From DAOTWY01 sp003696565 (GTDB lineage Bacteria; Chloroflexota; Anaerolineae; Aggregatilineales; Phototrophicaceae), in the NCBI GenBank assembly GCA_034435635.1, contig DAOTWY010000137.1:11589-75588 (forward strand): a stretch of 64,000 nt of DNA, in the 5' to 3' direction. Each line of letters begins with the position of its first letter. Positions within the stretch are counted from its first letter, which is position 1. The translations under genes were made by a program, and so were the position numbers. This document shows positions 1-8,395 of this stretch, piece by piece. The notes under the pieces are model-generated. The model worked only from the letters and a program-made list of their open reading frames with translations. It did no database searches and had not been told where the DNA came from.

Positions 1-1
1 G

Positions 2-472
2 GCAGTTAAGGGCGTGTTAGATTGGGAAAGACGTTATCAACTGATGCGTACACACACCGCTATGCATATTTTGTGTGGTGTGGTGTGGCGGGATTATGGC
101 GCAAGCGTCACAGGTGGGAACATGGAACCCTTAAAAGGGCGCATGGACTTTGAATTTGAGCGAATGCAAAAAGAGCTGGTTAATGAAATTGAAGAACATA
201 TCAATGTGGAAGTCGCTGCTGCACGCGATATTCGGGTGAATATTTTGCCACGGGAAGACGCTTTTCAAATTCCTGACCTGATCCGCACCAAGATCAACCT
301 GTTACCAGAAGGCATCACACACGTCCGTACGGTGGAAATTGTCGGCTTAGATTTACAGGCAGATGGTGGTACACACGTCCGCAACACGCAAGAGGTAGGT
401 AAGCTTGTCATCCCGGAATATAAGAGCAAAGGCGGAATTAACAAGCGCATTTATCTGGAGATTCGGGACTGA
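2..472 (+). CDS. alaX: AlaX-type alanyl-tRNA editing protein (5' partial)
   Basis: This is the C-terminal part of a free-standing editing domain of the AlaX family, which hydrolyses mischarged Ser- or Gly-tRNA(Ala). The frame is open back to the first codon of the window, so the gene starts outside; a GTG at 14 is an internal codon rather than a proven start. The zinc site is visible as HTAMH (HxxxH) near the left edge. The second half of the metal site, usually C-x3-H in CGGTHV, reads DGGTHV here, with Asp in the Cys position. The stop codon overlaps the next start as TGATG, so the two genes are probably co-translated. Family assignment is firm; substrate preference cannot be read from this fragment. 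Confidence 0.85.
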   Translation, partial: AVKGVLDWERRYQLMRTHTAMHILCGVVWRDYGASVTGGNMEPLKGRMDFEFERMQKELVNEIEEHINVEVAAARDIRVNILPREDAFQIPDLIRTKINLLPEGITHVRTVEIVGLDLQADGGTHVRNTQEVGKLVIPEYKSKGGINKRIYLEIRD

Positions 473-1167
473 TGCGCTATATTCACCCTGTGGGAGGGCA
501 TGAGAAATTTGTTGCCAGTGGTATCTATCATCATCAATATGATGGGGTGGATACGGGTACAACCGAAAGCTGGAGCATTCATGAATTGCCGGATGGGGCG
601 TGGATGATCCGCGTAGATGAGGATTATCGCGCGCAAGACGGTAGCAGCGTTTTGATAGAAGGGTGGCGTTCGCCATTAACAGAAGGCGGGCAACTGCTGC
701 GGGTTGATATTCATGCATTCAGCGGCAAACACGATGATATTAAACAAGTTCGTGCGACATACACAGTTGATGAAGATGTCTTGCAAATTGGGCGAGAAAT
801 TAACAACGGTGAACGGGAGTGGTATACGTTGCAACTGCCGGCTGGTTATATTCTTTCGCCAGAATGCTTAATTTTCGCCGGTTTTGAAGTTGATGAATTG
901 GCGACACGGCAAGATAAACGTGCGTCGGTAATTGGTTATTTTCCCACTTTTATAAGTGATTATGCTTTTAAACCGGTTGTGTACCAGCCCGTTGCGCGCT
1001 TTATTGGGGATGAACAGCTCACACTGGGGGATAAAACCTATCAGGCACGCCATTTTGAACAAACCGAGTCGTTGCATTTATGGGTAGACCAGCACACAAT
1101 TTTATTGAAATATGAGGCAGGCGATGCATCGCATGGGGCGGTGTTGCATCAATATGCACATCGCTAA
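472..1167 (+). CDS. hypothetical soluble protein downstream of alaX
   Basis: I do not recognise this 231-residue protein. It has no signal peptide or membrane segment and is rich in alternating polar and aromatic residues (many His, Tyr and Trp), which suggests an all-beta fold. It begins SGIYHHQYDGVDTGTTESW after a short N-terminus and contains charged turns throughout. Its ATG shares one base with the alaX stop (TGATG), so it is probably translated by reinitiation and belongs to the same transcript. The N-terminal half resembles lipocalin-like proteins of the type that bind small hydrophobic ligands, but only in general character. The tie to alaX is positional, and no function is claimed. 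Confidence 0.6.
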   Translation: MRYIHPVGGHEKFVASGIYHHQYDGVDTGTTESWSIHELPDGAWMIRVDEDYRAQDGSSVLIEGWRSPLTEGGQLLRVDIHAFSGKHDDIKQVRATYTVDEDVLQIGREINNGEREWYTLQLPAGYILSPECLIFAGFEVDELATRQDKRASVIGYFPTFISDYAFKPVVYQPVARFIGDEQLTLGDKTYQARHFEQTESLHLWVDQHTILLKYEAGDASHGAVLHQYAHR

Positions 1168-1228
1168 GCAATGCAGGCACTGATAGGGTTTTGTCCCTGC
1201 TTATGGCATACATGAAGAAGAGGCATTT

Positions 1229-2230
1229 ATGATAAAACGGTTCCGTCTTTTTTTAGGGACAACACGCTTATGGATTTTATTTTTCTTATTGGCATTTACC
1301 GGTTTAGCCAATTTGCTGTTAAATGTCGTTCGAGATGAATCGCCCTGGGCAGCAGATGCGCAAACATTTTTGGTGATTATTTGGGTGTTAGGGTCACTTG
1401 GGGTTGTTGTTAGCGCACTTTCGCCAGAAGAACGCGGGCGATGGATAGGTGTGATTGCACCTGCGGCGGGCGTGGTTATTTTGGCGGTGTTATTTGCGCC
1501 TAATCTGGTTGGTCTGGCAAGCGGCGGGGCTATTGGATGGGTGATCGCAGGGTTGTTGATTTTCCGCCCACGCGGACCACAAGAATATAAAGAGGCGATT
1601 CGGTTGTTCCGGCGTAATCAATATGCTGCTGCTATTGAAAAAATGGATGAACTGATTAAGCAGCAACCGAAAGACATCAATGCTTATTATTTGCGGGCAC
1701 AGATTTTCCGTGTTTGGGGTAAGTTGGACCGTGCTAGACGGGACTATCAAAAAATGACCACCCTGTATACAGCGGATGCGCCAGATCGTTGGGTGGCGTA
1801 CAACGGCTTAGCAGAGGTGGAACTTCAGCGGCATAATTTAGAAGCTGCGCGTCATGCTGCGCTTCAGGCATACGAGATCGCCCCTAAACAGTGGGTGACA
1901 ACTTATAGCCTGGGTATGATAGAAGATCGTGCCCGTAATTCAGAACAAGCAATCCGGTATTTTAATGAATCATTGGCGGCAAAAGTGCCAGAAGCACAAT
2001 ATCGTTTTCTGATTTATTTTTATTTGGCGCGTGCTTATGCCAGGCAAGCACAATGGGATGCAGCCAAACAAGCGGCAGGGCAAATGCGCAAACACGCTGG
2101 TGGCTTAAATCAATGGCAGATTATCCTACAAAGTGACCAAGCCCAGACGTTACGGGAAGTGATGGAAGATGATATTAAAACAGCCGAGCAACTGTATAAT
2201 CAAGAGATCACAGTTGAGAATTTAGCCTAA
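1229..2230 (+). CDS. membrane-anchored TPR protein
   Basis: A 333-residue protein with three or four hydrophobic segments in the first 115 residues (about 9-35, 48-68, 78-112), followed by a soluble domain made of tetratricopeptide-like helical pairs from about residue 120 to 310. Typical TPR positions are visible in repeats such as INAYYLRAQIFRVWGKLDRA and the later SLGMIEDRARNSEQAIRYF. TPR domains bind peptides or proteins, so a scaffold role at the membrane is likely, with the domain probably cytoplasmic. A good ribosome site (GAAGAAGAGG) lies 5-6 bases before the ATG. The next gene encodes a protein of the same design, and the pair looks like a duplicated or heteromeric module. Confidence 0.75.
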   Translation: MIKRFRLFLGTTRLWILFFLLAFTGLANLLLNVVRDESPWAADAQTFLVIIWVLGSLGVVVSALSPEERGRWIGVIAPAAGVVILAVLFAPNLVGLASGGAIGWVIAGLLIFRPRGPQEYKEAIRLFRRNQYAAAIEKMDELIKQQPKDINAYYLRAQIFRVWGKLDRARRDYQKMTTLYTADAPDRWVAYNGLAEVELQRHNLEAARHAALQAYEIAPKQWVTTYSLGMIEDRARNSEQAIRYFNESLAAKVPEAQYRFLIYFYLARAYARQAQWDAAKQAAGQMRKHAGGLNQWQIILQSDQAQTLREVMEDDIKTAEQLYNQEITVENLA

Positions 2231-2246
2231 ATACTGACGTGAGATT

Positions 2247-3035
2247 ATGGGCAAATTAACCGCGTTTTTGATCAATAAGTTTAAGGCATGGGATCGTCCA
2301 TCACAAATCGCTTTCATCATGACGTTGGTTTTGATGATTCCACCGGTGATTGCGCTTTTAAGCGGGGTGCAATCCTTGCGTCAACCGGCTGTTGTTGGGT
2401 TAATGGGGCTAATCATTAGCGCACAGGGGATCATCATGTGGGCGAATCGTGGCATGGTAACGGATTATACCCGTGCCCAACGCGCTTATATGGCTGGGGA
2501 TTTTATCACCGCACGCAACACCTTAGAGACACTTTATCAAACGGGGAAGGCGGACTATCGTGAACTAACCCTGCTTGGCAATACCTATCGCCAGCTAGGA
2601 GACCTACCGGCAAGCGAACGTGTTTTGTCAGAAGCTCTTAACATCCACCCAAGGCACTATTTCCCTTTATATGGATTTGGACGTACACTTTTAGTGCAAG
2701 GACGCTTTGCCGAAGCACAACACACCCTAGAAGCCGCGCTCCAGCATGATGCGCCGCCGGCTATTCATTTTGACCTGGGCGAGGCGATGTATCACCAGGG
2801 AAATGAACCCGTTGCGGTTGTGCATCTTAGCCAGGCATTACCGCATTTGGATGAAGCGCGTCGTTTTATGGCGGTTTTGTTGCTGTATAACATGGGTAAG
2901 GGCGCACCGCCGGATGCAGAACTCATTGCTGCGGGGTGGGCTTATTGGCAAGCGCAGGTTACTTTATTTCAACACACCCCTTATGGGGAAGCACTCAAAG
3001 GAGCGATGAGCCATGTCGATCATTCTGAATCGTGA
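2247..3035 (+). CDS. membrane-anchored TPR protein, second of a pair
   Basis: This 262-residue protein has two transmembrane segments (about residues 20-40 and 48-66) and then TPR-like repeats from about 75 to 215, for example the helix pairs around YRELTLLGNTYRQLGDLPAS and HFDLGEAMYHQGNEPVAV. It starts 16 bases after its TPR neighbour and overlaps the next gene by 23 bases, so all are probably one transcript. The architecture matches the preceding gene (short membrane anchor plus TPR), suggesting that the two assemble together or share a partner. No catalytic motif is visible. Function is unknown. Confidence 0.72.
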   Translation: MGKLTAFLINKFKAWDRPSQIAFIMTLVLMIPPVIALLSGVQSLRQPAVVGLMGLIISAQGIIMWANRGMVTDYTRAQRAYMAGDFITARNTLETLYQTGKADYRELTLLGNTYRQLGDLPASERVLSEALNIHPRHYFPLYGFGRTLLVQGRFAEAQHTLEAALQHDAPPAIHFDLGEAMYHQGNEPVAVVHLSQALPHLDEARRFMAVLLLYNMGKGAPPDAELIAAGWAYWQAQVTLFQHTPYGEALKGAMSHVDHSES

Positions 3036-3540
3036 AGGGGGAGTCTCGGTTTTCCGTGTGGGGGTTTTAGCCGCGGTTATCGGGATATTAGCGATTATCG
3101 GCGGGTATGTTTATTTTCAATTGGAAAACGACCGCCGTTCTAAACCGTTAGAGGTTGAACTTTACCCTAATGCTGAGCTGTGGTCACAGGTGTATGATCT
3201 GCCAACCTCCCGGGAGGTATATTACATTTCACGCGATGCTTCACCGGAAGATGTCGTGATGTATTATCAAGCCCTGCTCGATGATTTTTATGATCAAAAT
3301 GCGACAGACCCCCGCCGCGAACATCAATGTCGGCGTTTTCCAGAAAGCGGTATTTTCCCAGATTATGTAGAAGGGTCTGGCAATTTGCCATATTTCTATA
3401 GCTGTTTGTTTGAAGATGCCTTTTTTGATGCAGAACATAGTACAGTGATTGAAATTCAACCGGGTATTGCCAACGATGCAGAAGGGTTTGATAACACTGG
3501 CTTGACGTTTATTCGTTATATCCAACGCTGGACAGGATGA
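3013..3540 (+). CDS. single-span membrane protein with extracytoplasmic domain
   Basis: A 175-residue protein with one N-terminal membrane span (about residues 14-35) and a 135-residue domain predicted outside the cytoplasm, containing two cysteines (in HQCRRF and YSCLFE) that could form a disulfide. An AGGAG ribosome site inside the end of the TPR gene supports the start, although it means a 23-base overlap. The next gene encodes a protein of the same size and topology, also with cysteines in the outer domain. The segment around SPEDVVMYYQALLDDFYDQ resembles the LIAFYEQAG segment of that neighbour, so the two may be diverged paralogues. No known family is recognised. Confidence 0.65.
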   Translation: MSIILNREGGVSVFRVGVLAAVIGILAIIGGYVYFQLENDRRSKPLEVELYPNAELWSQVYDLPTSREVYYISRDASPEDVVMYYQALLDDFYDQNATDPRREHQCRRFPESGIFPDYVEGSGNLPYFYSCLFEDAFFDAEHSTVIEIQPGIANDAEGFDNTGLTFIRYIQRWTG

Positions 3541-4043
3541 CAGACCAAACCACTCCAAAAGCACTTGAAGATAGCGAAGAAACCGGTGGTTGCCGCCCAC
3601 CGTTATGGATAATTCTATTGGCGGTGGTTGTGGTGATTTTTTCGGCTTATTTAGGCTTGCAGATTTTTAGTGTGCTATGGGGCATCATTTTTATACCGGA
3701 TGCCCCCCGCCCCCCTGATGTTGTTGAGCTTTCTCATGATGGTGGGGATTATGGGTATGATTTATGGCATTATGAGTCAAAGCTTCCGCCGTGTGAATTA
3801 ATCGCTTTTTATGAGCAAGCAGGCAGTACATGCACCATCAACGCCGGTGCGTGTGACGGCATGACTTACATTCATCCTATTTATGAAGAACCGAACTTCG
3901 CGGTGTGTACAGGTATCCGTGAGTTTTCGATCTTCGCACTACGTTGGGAAGCAACGTTAGATGTATTGTATTTAGAAAACCCGTCTTTTAGTCGTTTTAC
4001 GTTGGAGAGTGAGGTGTTGTGGGGTGGGGTATCATCTCCATAA
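3537..4043 (+). CDS. single-span membrane protein, probable paralogue of its neighbour
   Basis: This 168-residue protein has a cytoplasmic Pro/Asp-rich N-terminus, one strong membrane span (about residues 24-52) and an outer domain with four cysteines (PPCELIAFYEQAGSTCTINAG and two more), which fits disulfide bonding. Its start overlaps the preceding stop as ATGA, showing translational coupling. It ends the plus-strand run that begins with alaX; the following gene faces the other way. The shared size, topology and FYE/YYQ motif with the preceding gene suggest a duplicated pair. The function is unknown; the run of TPR scaffolds plus ectodomain proteins points to an envelope-associated assembly. 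Confidence 0.62.
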   Translation: MTDQTTPKALEDSEETGGCRPPLWIILLAVVVVIFSAYLGLQIFSVLWGIIFIPDAPRPPDVVELSHDGGDYGYDLWHYESKLPPCELIAFYEQAGSTCTINAGACDGMTYIHPIYEEPNFAVCTGIREFSIFALRWEATLDVLYLENPSFSRFTLESEVLWGGVSSP

Positions 4044-4050
4044 CTTAAAC

Positions 4051-4344
4051 TTAAAGCAATCGTATGAAATTTTCCCATATTTCATCTAGTACAACAGTGC
4101 TGGATTCACACTCCAATTCAGTAAAGATATAATGCCAAGCTTCATCAGCATCGTACTCGTCTTTGATCGAAACTAAGCGACGGGTATTATTTAAGCCAGT
4201 CACGGCATCCACACAAATGAATGTTTTGACGTAATCAAATAGATAGGGTTGATTCGTCTCTAACCAGAAGGTGTATTTATCATGTATACCTAATTTCATT
4301 GGTTTGGTCATCTTGAAGTTTGGGCTACTATGGAAATGGCTCAT
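4051..4344 (-). CDS. hypothetical small acidic protein
   Basis: A 97-residue soluble protein that I do not recognise. It is acidic in the C-terminal half (DEYDADEAWHYIFTELECE) and aromatic-rich, with no membrane segment. An AGGA lies 7 bases ahead of the ATG at 4344; a second in-frame ATG (MTKPMKLG) is 12 codons further in. The gene stands alone, convergent with the membrane-protein run on the plus strand and separated by about 200 bases from the aromatic biosynthesis gene. Coding status rests on the length of the frame, the ribosome site and the lack of any competing frame. Confidence 0.55.
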   Translation of the reverse strand: MSHFHSSPNFKMTKPMKLGIHDKYTFWLETNQPYLFDYVKTFICVDAVTGLNNTRRLVSIKDEYDADEAWHYIFTELECESSTVVLDEIWENFIRLL

Positions 4345-4504
4345 ATTGCAGTCCTAGTAGATTGTATCACCCCGCTTTAATGTTATGTTAACACAAACCT
4401 TTGAATTGTAAATTGATCTATTAGTAAGTTTTAACCTTTTGTGCCAAATGTTGGCATGTATGTTGACAGGGATGCTATTGTTTGAATTTGGTTATGGGTG
4501 GAAG

Positions 4505-4540
4505 GGAGAGCTTTCATCAACTTGTGAAAACTCTCCTTTT
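4505..4540. terminator. 12-bp hairpin with one mismatch between genes
   Basis: The arms GGAGAGCTTTCA and TGAAAACTCTCC pair with a single C/A mismatch around an 8-base loop, and four Ts follow on the plus strand. It lies just past the stop of the DAHP synthase gene, which reads toward it on the minus strand, where no T tract follows. It is therefore either a weak terminator or an mRNA 3'-end hairpin. Confidence 0.45.
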
Positions 4541-4548
4541 AAGCGGTG

Positions 4549-5616
4549 TTAAATAGTTTGGAGTGCATCCATTAATTGGTGGAATTCCGGGATGCTTAAC
4601 TGTTGTTTGGCATCACTCATGGCGACAGGTGGATTGGGGTGAACTTCTACCATCAAACCATCTGCACCAACTGCCTTAGCAGCTTTGCCTAATGGAACAG
4701 CGATATCCCGCCGCCCAGCAGAGTGTGAAATATCCACAATCACCGGCAAGTGCGTTTCCATCTTAAGCAAAGGCACCGCGCTAATATCGAGGGTGTTGCG
4801 TGTCCAGGTTTCAAATGTTCTGACTCCGCGCTCCATCAAGATCACGTTGGGGTTACCACTGCTGACGATATACTCCGCAGAATAGATTAATTCTTTTAAT
4901 GTGGCACCAAAACTGCGCTTGAGGATAACTGGCTGGCGAACTTTGCCCAATGCCTTAAGCAAGAAGCTATTTTGCATATTCCGTGCGCCCACCCAAAAAA
5001 TATCAACATAATCGGACATCATGGGAATTTGGGAGGCATCCATGATTTCGCTGGTGACAAACATCTGGTATTTATTGGCGATCTGTCGGGCGATCTTTAA
5101 GCCTGGTTCGCCCAACCCCTGAAAATCATAGGGTGATGAACGTGGCTTAAACGCCATGCCGCGCATAATGCGAACACCTCGTTCGGCTAAGGCTGCCCCA
5201 ACTTCATCCATTTGCTCCAGGCTTTCCACTGCGCATGAACCCGCAATAAGTTGGAATGTTCCGTTACCGATTTCGGTGCCATCGGCTAGGGTGATAACTG
5301 TGTTGGATTGGTTGGGTTTACGTTGAACCATCAAGTTGGCGCGGGCTTCATGTTCTTCCATTGCCAGCGTTGCGCGGAAAATTTCTTTGAAGAGCGATTT
5401 AATTGTCTCATTACTAAAAGGACCATTGTTAGCCGCTTCTAGTGCTTGTAGCATTTGTCCTTCGCGCACGGGGTCATAAAAATTGATACCCATTTCTGCC
5501 TGAGCCTTGCCAATTTGTGAGGCAAGCTCTGCACGTTTATTTAATAGCTCTAAAATTTGTAAGTTAATTTTATCAATTTCGCCGCGCAATTGCGCAACAC
5601 GATTTTCTGGTGACAT
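4549..5616 (-). CDS. aroF: bifunctional chorismate mutase / DAHP synthase
   Basis: The enzyme condenses phosphoenolpyruvate and erythrose 4-phosphate into DAHP, the first step of the shikimate pathway, and carries an AroQ-type chorismate mutase that also acts as a feedback sensor in this family. Residues 1-90 form the mutase (RGEIDKINLQILELLNKRAE is the typical first helix); residues 100-355 are the DAHP synthase barrel with AGSCAVES, MRGMAFKPRSSPYDFQGLG, KRSFGAT and DISHSAGRRD. The longest frame would begin at 5688, but a GGAGAAGG ribosome site directly precedes the ATG at 5616 and the mutase starts there, so the shorter form is used. In the Bacillus and Listeria relatives the fused mutase mediates inhibition by prephenate or chorismate. 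It stands alone downstream of ftsK; the specific symbol is by similarity (also called aroA or aroG). Confidence 0.93.
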   Translation of the reverse strand: MSPENRVAQLRGEIDKINLQILELLNKRAELASQIGKAQAEMGINFYDPVREGQMLQALEAANNGPFSNETIKSLFKEIFRATLAMEEHEARANLMVQRKPNQSNTVITLADGTEIGNGTFQLIAGSCAVESLEQMDEVGAALAERGVRIMRGMAFKPRSSPYDFQGLGEPGLKIARQIANKYQMFVTSEIMDASQIPMMSDYVDIFWVGARNMQNSFLLKALGKVRQPVILKRSFGATLKELIYSAEYIVSSGNPNVILMERGVRTFETWTRNTLDISAVPLLKMETHLPVIVDISHSAGRRDIAVPLGKAAKAVGADGLMVEVHPNPPVAMSDAKQQLSIPEFHQLMDALQTI

Positions 5617-5742
5617 AGCCTTCTCCAGGTAGTGCTGACTCTTGTAGAGAAAGTCTACCTGAAAAGTGGCGTTTTGTCCTTGTGGCAAAGTGCATGAGAC
5701 AACATTGGTGGTTTAGCCTAAATAGTGTGTATGAGGGGATTG

Positions 5743-8328
5743 TTATTCCCCGTTTTTCTTTTGAGTGCGCTTATCAATAATTTCTTTGAAAGGGTCTTTG
5801 CCTTTTTCAATCAAAACGCGGCGAGAACGCCCCCCAGCGATGGGTTCACCAATTACGCCAAGTTCTTCCAATAGATCGATGATACGTGCCGCGCGCGGAT
5901 ACCCCAGGTTGAGTTTGCGCTGAATTTGGGAGGCGGAAGCCTCTTGTTCTTCCACTACTAGCTCAATGGCTTCCTCTAACATGGGGTCTGTTTCTGCCAG
6001 GAACTCACGACGAGTTAAGCCGCGTTCCCAAGGACCAACACGCGGGTTAGCCGTTAATTTACCTTTTTCAATCTGCTTGGCGTACCATTCTCGCCAATAG
6101 TTGACAATCGCACGGACTTCGCCATCGGTCACAAAGCAACCTTGCAAACGGCGCGGACCAGCAGCATCTTGCGCGAGATATAGCATATCCCCTTTACCTA
6201 GCAGATTTTCTGCTCCGCCAGTATCCAAGATCACCCGCGAATCCACGCCAGAAGCCACAGCGAAAGAGATACGTGTTGGGAAGTTTGCTTTGATCAACCC
6301 GGTGATAACATCTACTGACGGGCGTTGTGTCGCAATAATCATATGCATTCCCACTGCACGTGCCATTTGAGCTAAACGAGTAACTGTGTGTTCGGTTTCT
6401 TCTGGCTTGGTCATCATCAGATCACCGATTTCATCCACCATGATGACAATATACGGCAGGTAATTCTCTTTGTTTTTGAGTTGCGCGTTATAAATTTCAA
6501 TGTTGCGGGCAGATGCCTCTTCCAGCAGTTTATATCGCCGTTCCATCTCTCGTGTACACCACCGTAACACGCCGATGATACGATCTAAATCAGTCTCAAC
6601 TGGTCCAATCAAATGAGGCACTCCATTAAACCGGCTGAGTTCCACCATTTTGGGATCGAGCATGACCAGCTTGATTTTATCTGGCATGTTGTTGATTAAC
6701 AGGGCTGTGGCGATGGCTGCCATCGCCACAGATTTACCAGAGCCGGTTGTCCCTGCGATCAATAGATGGGGCATGGTTGCCAAATCAACAATTACCGGCT
6801 CTCCGGCGACATCCCGCCCGAGTGGGACAAGCAAAGGTGAGTGTTGTTTTTGAGAGGCATCAAAAAACGCTTTGCTTTCATAAACCGAGCGCAAGGCAAC
6901 AGTGCTGGGGTTGCGGTTGGGCACTTCAATACCCATATAACTATGTCCTGGTACAGGCATTTCTAACCGCAAGCGTTTGACGGCAAGCGCAAGGGACAGA
7001 TCGCTGGCGAGTGCTGCAATCTTGCTGAGCCGGGTACGCTCTTTGACGATTTCGCCACCAGCTTTTTTGACCTCACGAAAGGGTTGCACACCATATTGTG
7101 TTACTGTTGGACCAGCTTTTACTGCCACAACATCCACATTAATGTCAAATTCTAACAATGTGTTTTCAATTAGTACCACATTGAGGTTAATTTCTTCCTC
7201 GCTGGGTGGGGTAATTGCCACATCTTGCAGTAAATTCAATGGCGGTAGGTCTTTATCCCGCTTGACCAGTTTTTTGACCTCACGCATTTCTTCCGCGGTG
7301 AAGTAATGTTTGATGCGCCCATCTGGACGGGTAACCATGGTTGGCTCGGTCTTTTTCTTTTTAGGGAGAGGCTTGCCGATGATGGTAGCATCTACCTTAA
7401 TTACACCCTCTTGCGATGGCGATTCTTCCGATGTTTTTAACACGGCATCCAACCGTTGAATATCCTGAGAGATTTCCTCTTGTGGGCGGGTGTCCATTGC
7501 CAAGATGGCAGGAATCTCTGGCTTAGTTGGTTCAATGGGTTGGGTAGATGATTCACGCAGCCGCATAGAGGGCGGTAAATTGTCAGGGTCTGGGCGGATA
7601 CGAATAATATTGGTGCGGCGTGGCTTGTTCAAATCATGAATGTCAGCTAAGCCGGGTTGTGGCGGGAGCTTGGGCTTTTTTTCACGCTGTGGGATGGGGG
7701 TATTTGCTAGTTTTTCACCGGCTTGGTTTAATATGGTACTGGTGTGTTCTAATAGGCTGATAATTTGTGCTTGCCGTACACCGGCTAATACTGCGATACT
7801 GCCAAGAATCATGATACTTAAAATTATCAGCGCAACTGCCCGCCCAAAGATCAAATTAAGCGGCATACTGATTCCCCAACCAATTAAACCGCCGCCTTCT
7901 CCACTGCGGACGATAGCACGTAATTCGGCATCTCCTGGCAAAAGATGCAAAACGCCCAATATTGCCAAGAACATCACCTGAATAGCTAAAACACGCCGTC
8001 CAGAAATAGGCAAGGGGATGCCCATTTTGGGTAAAAAGATTAACACCCCACTGAGCGCGATTCCTGCTGCGACGAGCCAACTGCCTTTGCCAAACACATA
8101 CGTCAATGCATCTGACCAAGATTTTGCTAGCACGGCATCGCCAGCAATCCCCATTAATGACATGATCGAGATGACACCAAAGACAAACAGAACAATCCCA
8201 CTGATTTCATCAAACCAGGGGGGTAGGGCATCTAAAATATCGTCCCAAAATTCCGGCTCAACCGTCCGAAACTTGGGTTTTTGGGAAGGTGTTTCTTCAG
8301 TGACTTGTTGATTTTTTTCGTCAGTCAT
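5743..8328 (-). CDS. ftsK: FtsK/SpoIIIE DNA translocase
   Basis: A membrane-anchored, ATP-driven pump that moves chromosomal DNA during division and dimer resolution. The 861 residues comprise four membrane segments in the first 185 residues, a Pro-rich linker to about 370, the alpha/beta motor (about 375-760) and the C-terminal gamma winged helix that reads polarity sequences (about 790-840; IQRKLNLGYPRAARIIDLLE). The Walker A motif GTTGSGKS has its Lys at 532, Walker B is KLVMLDPKMVEL, and the IIATQRPSVDVITGLIKANF motif is present. Length is normal for a SpoIIIE-sized member. No Shine-Dalgarno sequence precedes the ATG; instead a perfect 12-bp hairpin ends 12 bases upstream. It follows the S1-domain gene on the same strand. 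Confidence 0.97.
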   Translation of the reverse strand: MTDEKNQQVTEETPSQKPKFRTVEPEFWDDILDALPPWFDEISGIVLFVFGVISIMSLMGIAGDAVLAKSWSDALTYVFGKGSWLVAAGIALSGVLIFLPKMGIPLPISGRRVLAIQVMFLAILGVLHLLPGDAELRAIVRSGEGGGLIGWGISMPLNLIFGRAVALIILSIMILGSIAVLAGVRQAQIISLLEHTSTILNQAGEKLANTPIPQREKKPKLPPQPGLADIHDLNKPRRTNIIRIRPDPDNLPPSMRLRESSTQPIEPTKPEIPAILAMDTRPQEEISQDIQRLDAVLKTSEESPSQEGVIKVDATIIGKPLPKKKKTEPTMVTRPDGRIKHYFTAEEMREVKKLVKRDKDLPPLNLLQDVAITPPSEEEINLNVVLIENTLLEFDINVDVVAVKAGPTVTQYGVQPFREVKKAGGEIVKERTRLSKIAALASDLSLALAVKRLRLEMPVPGHSYMGIEVPNRNPSTVALRSVYESKAFFDASQKQHSPLLVPLGRDVAGEPVIVDLATMPHLLIAGTTGSGKSVAMAAIATALLINNMPDKIKLVMLDPKMVELSRFNGVPHLIGPVETDLDRIIGVLRWCTREMERRYKLLEEASARNIEIYNAQLKNKENYLPYIVIMVDEIGDLMMTKPEETEHTVTRLAQMARAVGMHMIIATQRPSVDVITGLIKANFPTRISFAVASGVDSRVILDTGGAENLLGKGDMLYLAQDAAGPRRLQGCFVTDGEVRAIVNYWREWYAKQIEKGKLTANPRVGPWERGLTRREFLAETDPMLEEAIELVVEEQEASASQIQRKLNLGYPRAARIIDLLEELGVIGEPIAGGRSRRVLIEKGKDPFKEIIDKRTQKKNGE

Positions 8329-8340
8329 TTGTTTTTGTCG

Positions 8341-8373
8341 CTGTTTACTGGGAAATACGCCCCCAGTAAACAG
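8341..8373. repeat. perfect 12-bp inverted repeat in front of ftsK
   Basis: CTGTTTACTGGG and CCCAGTAAACAG are exact reverse complements around a 9-base loop. In the minus-strand transcript the stem lies 22 bases after the S1 gene stop and 12 bases before the ftsK ATG. No T tract follows in either direction, so it is not a standard intrinsic terminator. It may be an RNA processing site, a translation control hairpin or a protein-binding dyad. Confidence 0.75.
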
Positions 8374-8395
8374 TTAAGTCTGTAGATAGAGTGTA

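Noticed and set aside
5735..5753. GGGGA-N7-TCCCC stem at the end of ftsK followed by T runs on the plus strand
   Set aside because: The stem covers the ftsK stop region on the minus strand and the T run lies on the antisense side, so it cannot terminate ftsK; no plus-strand transcript is known there.
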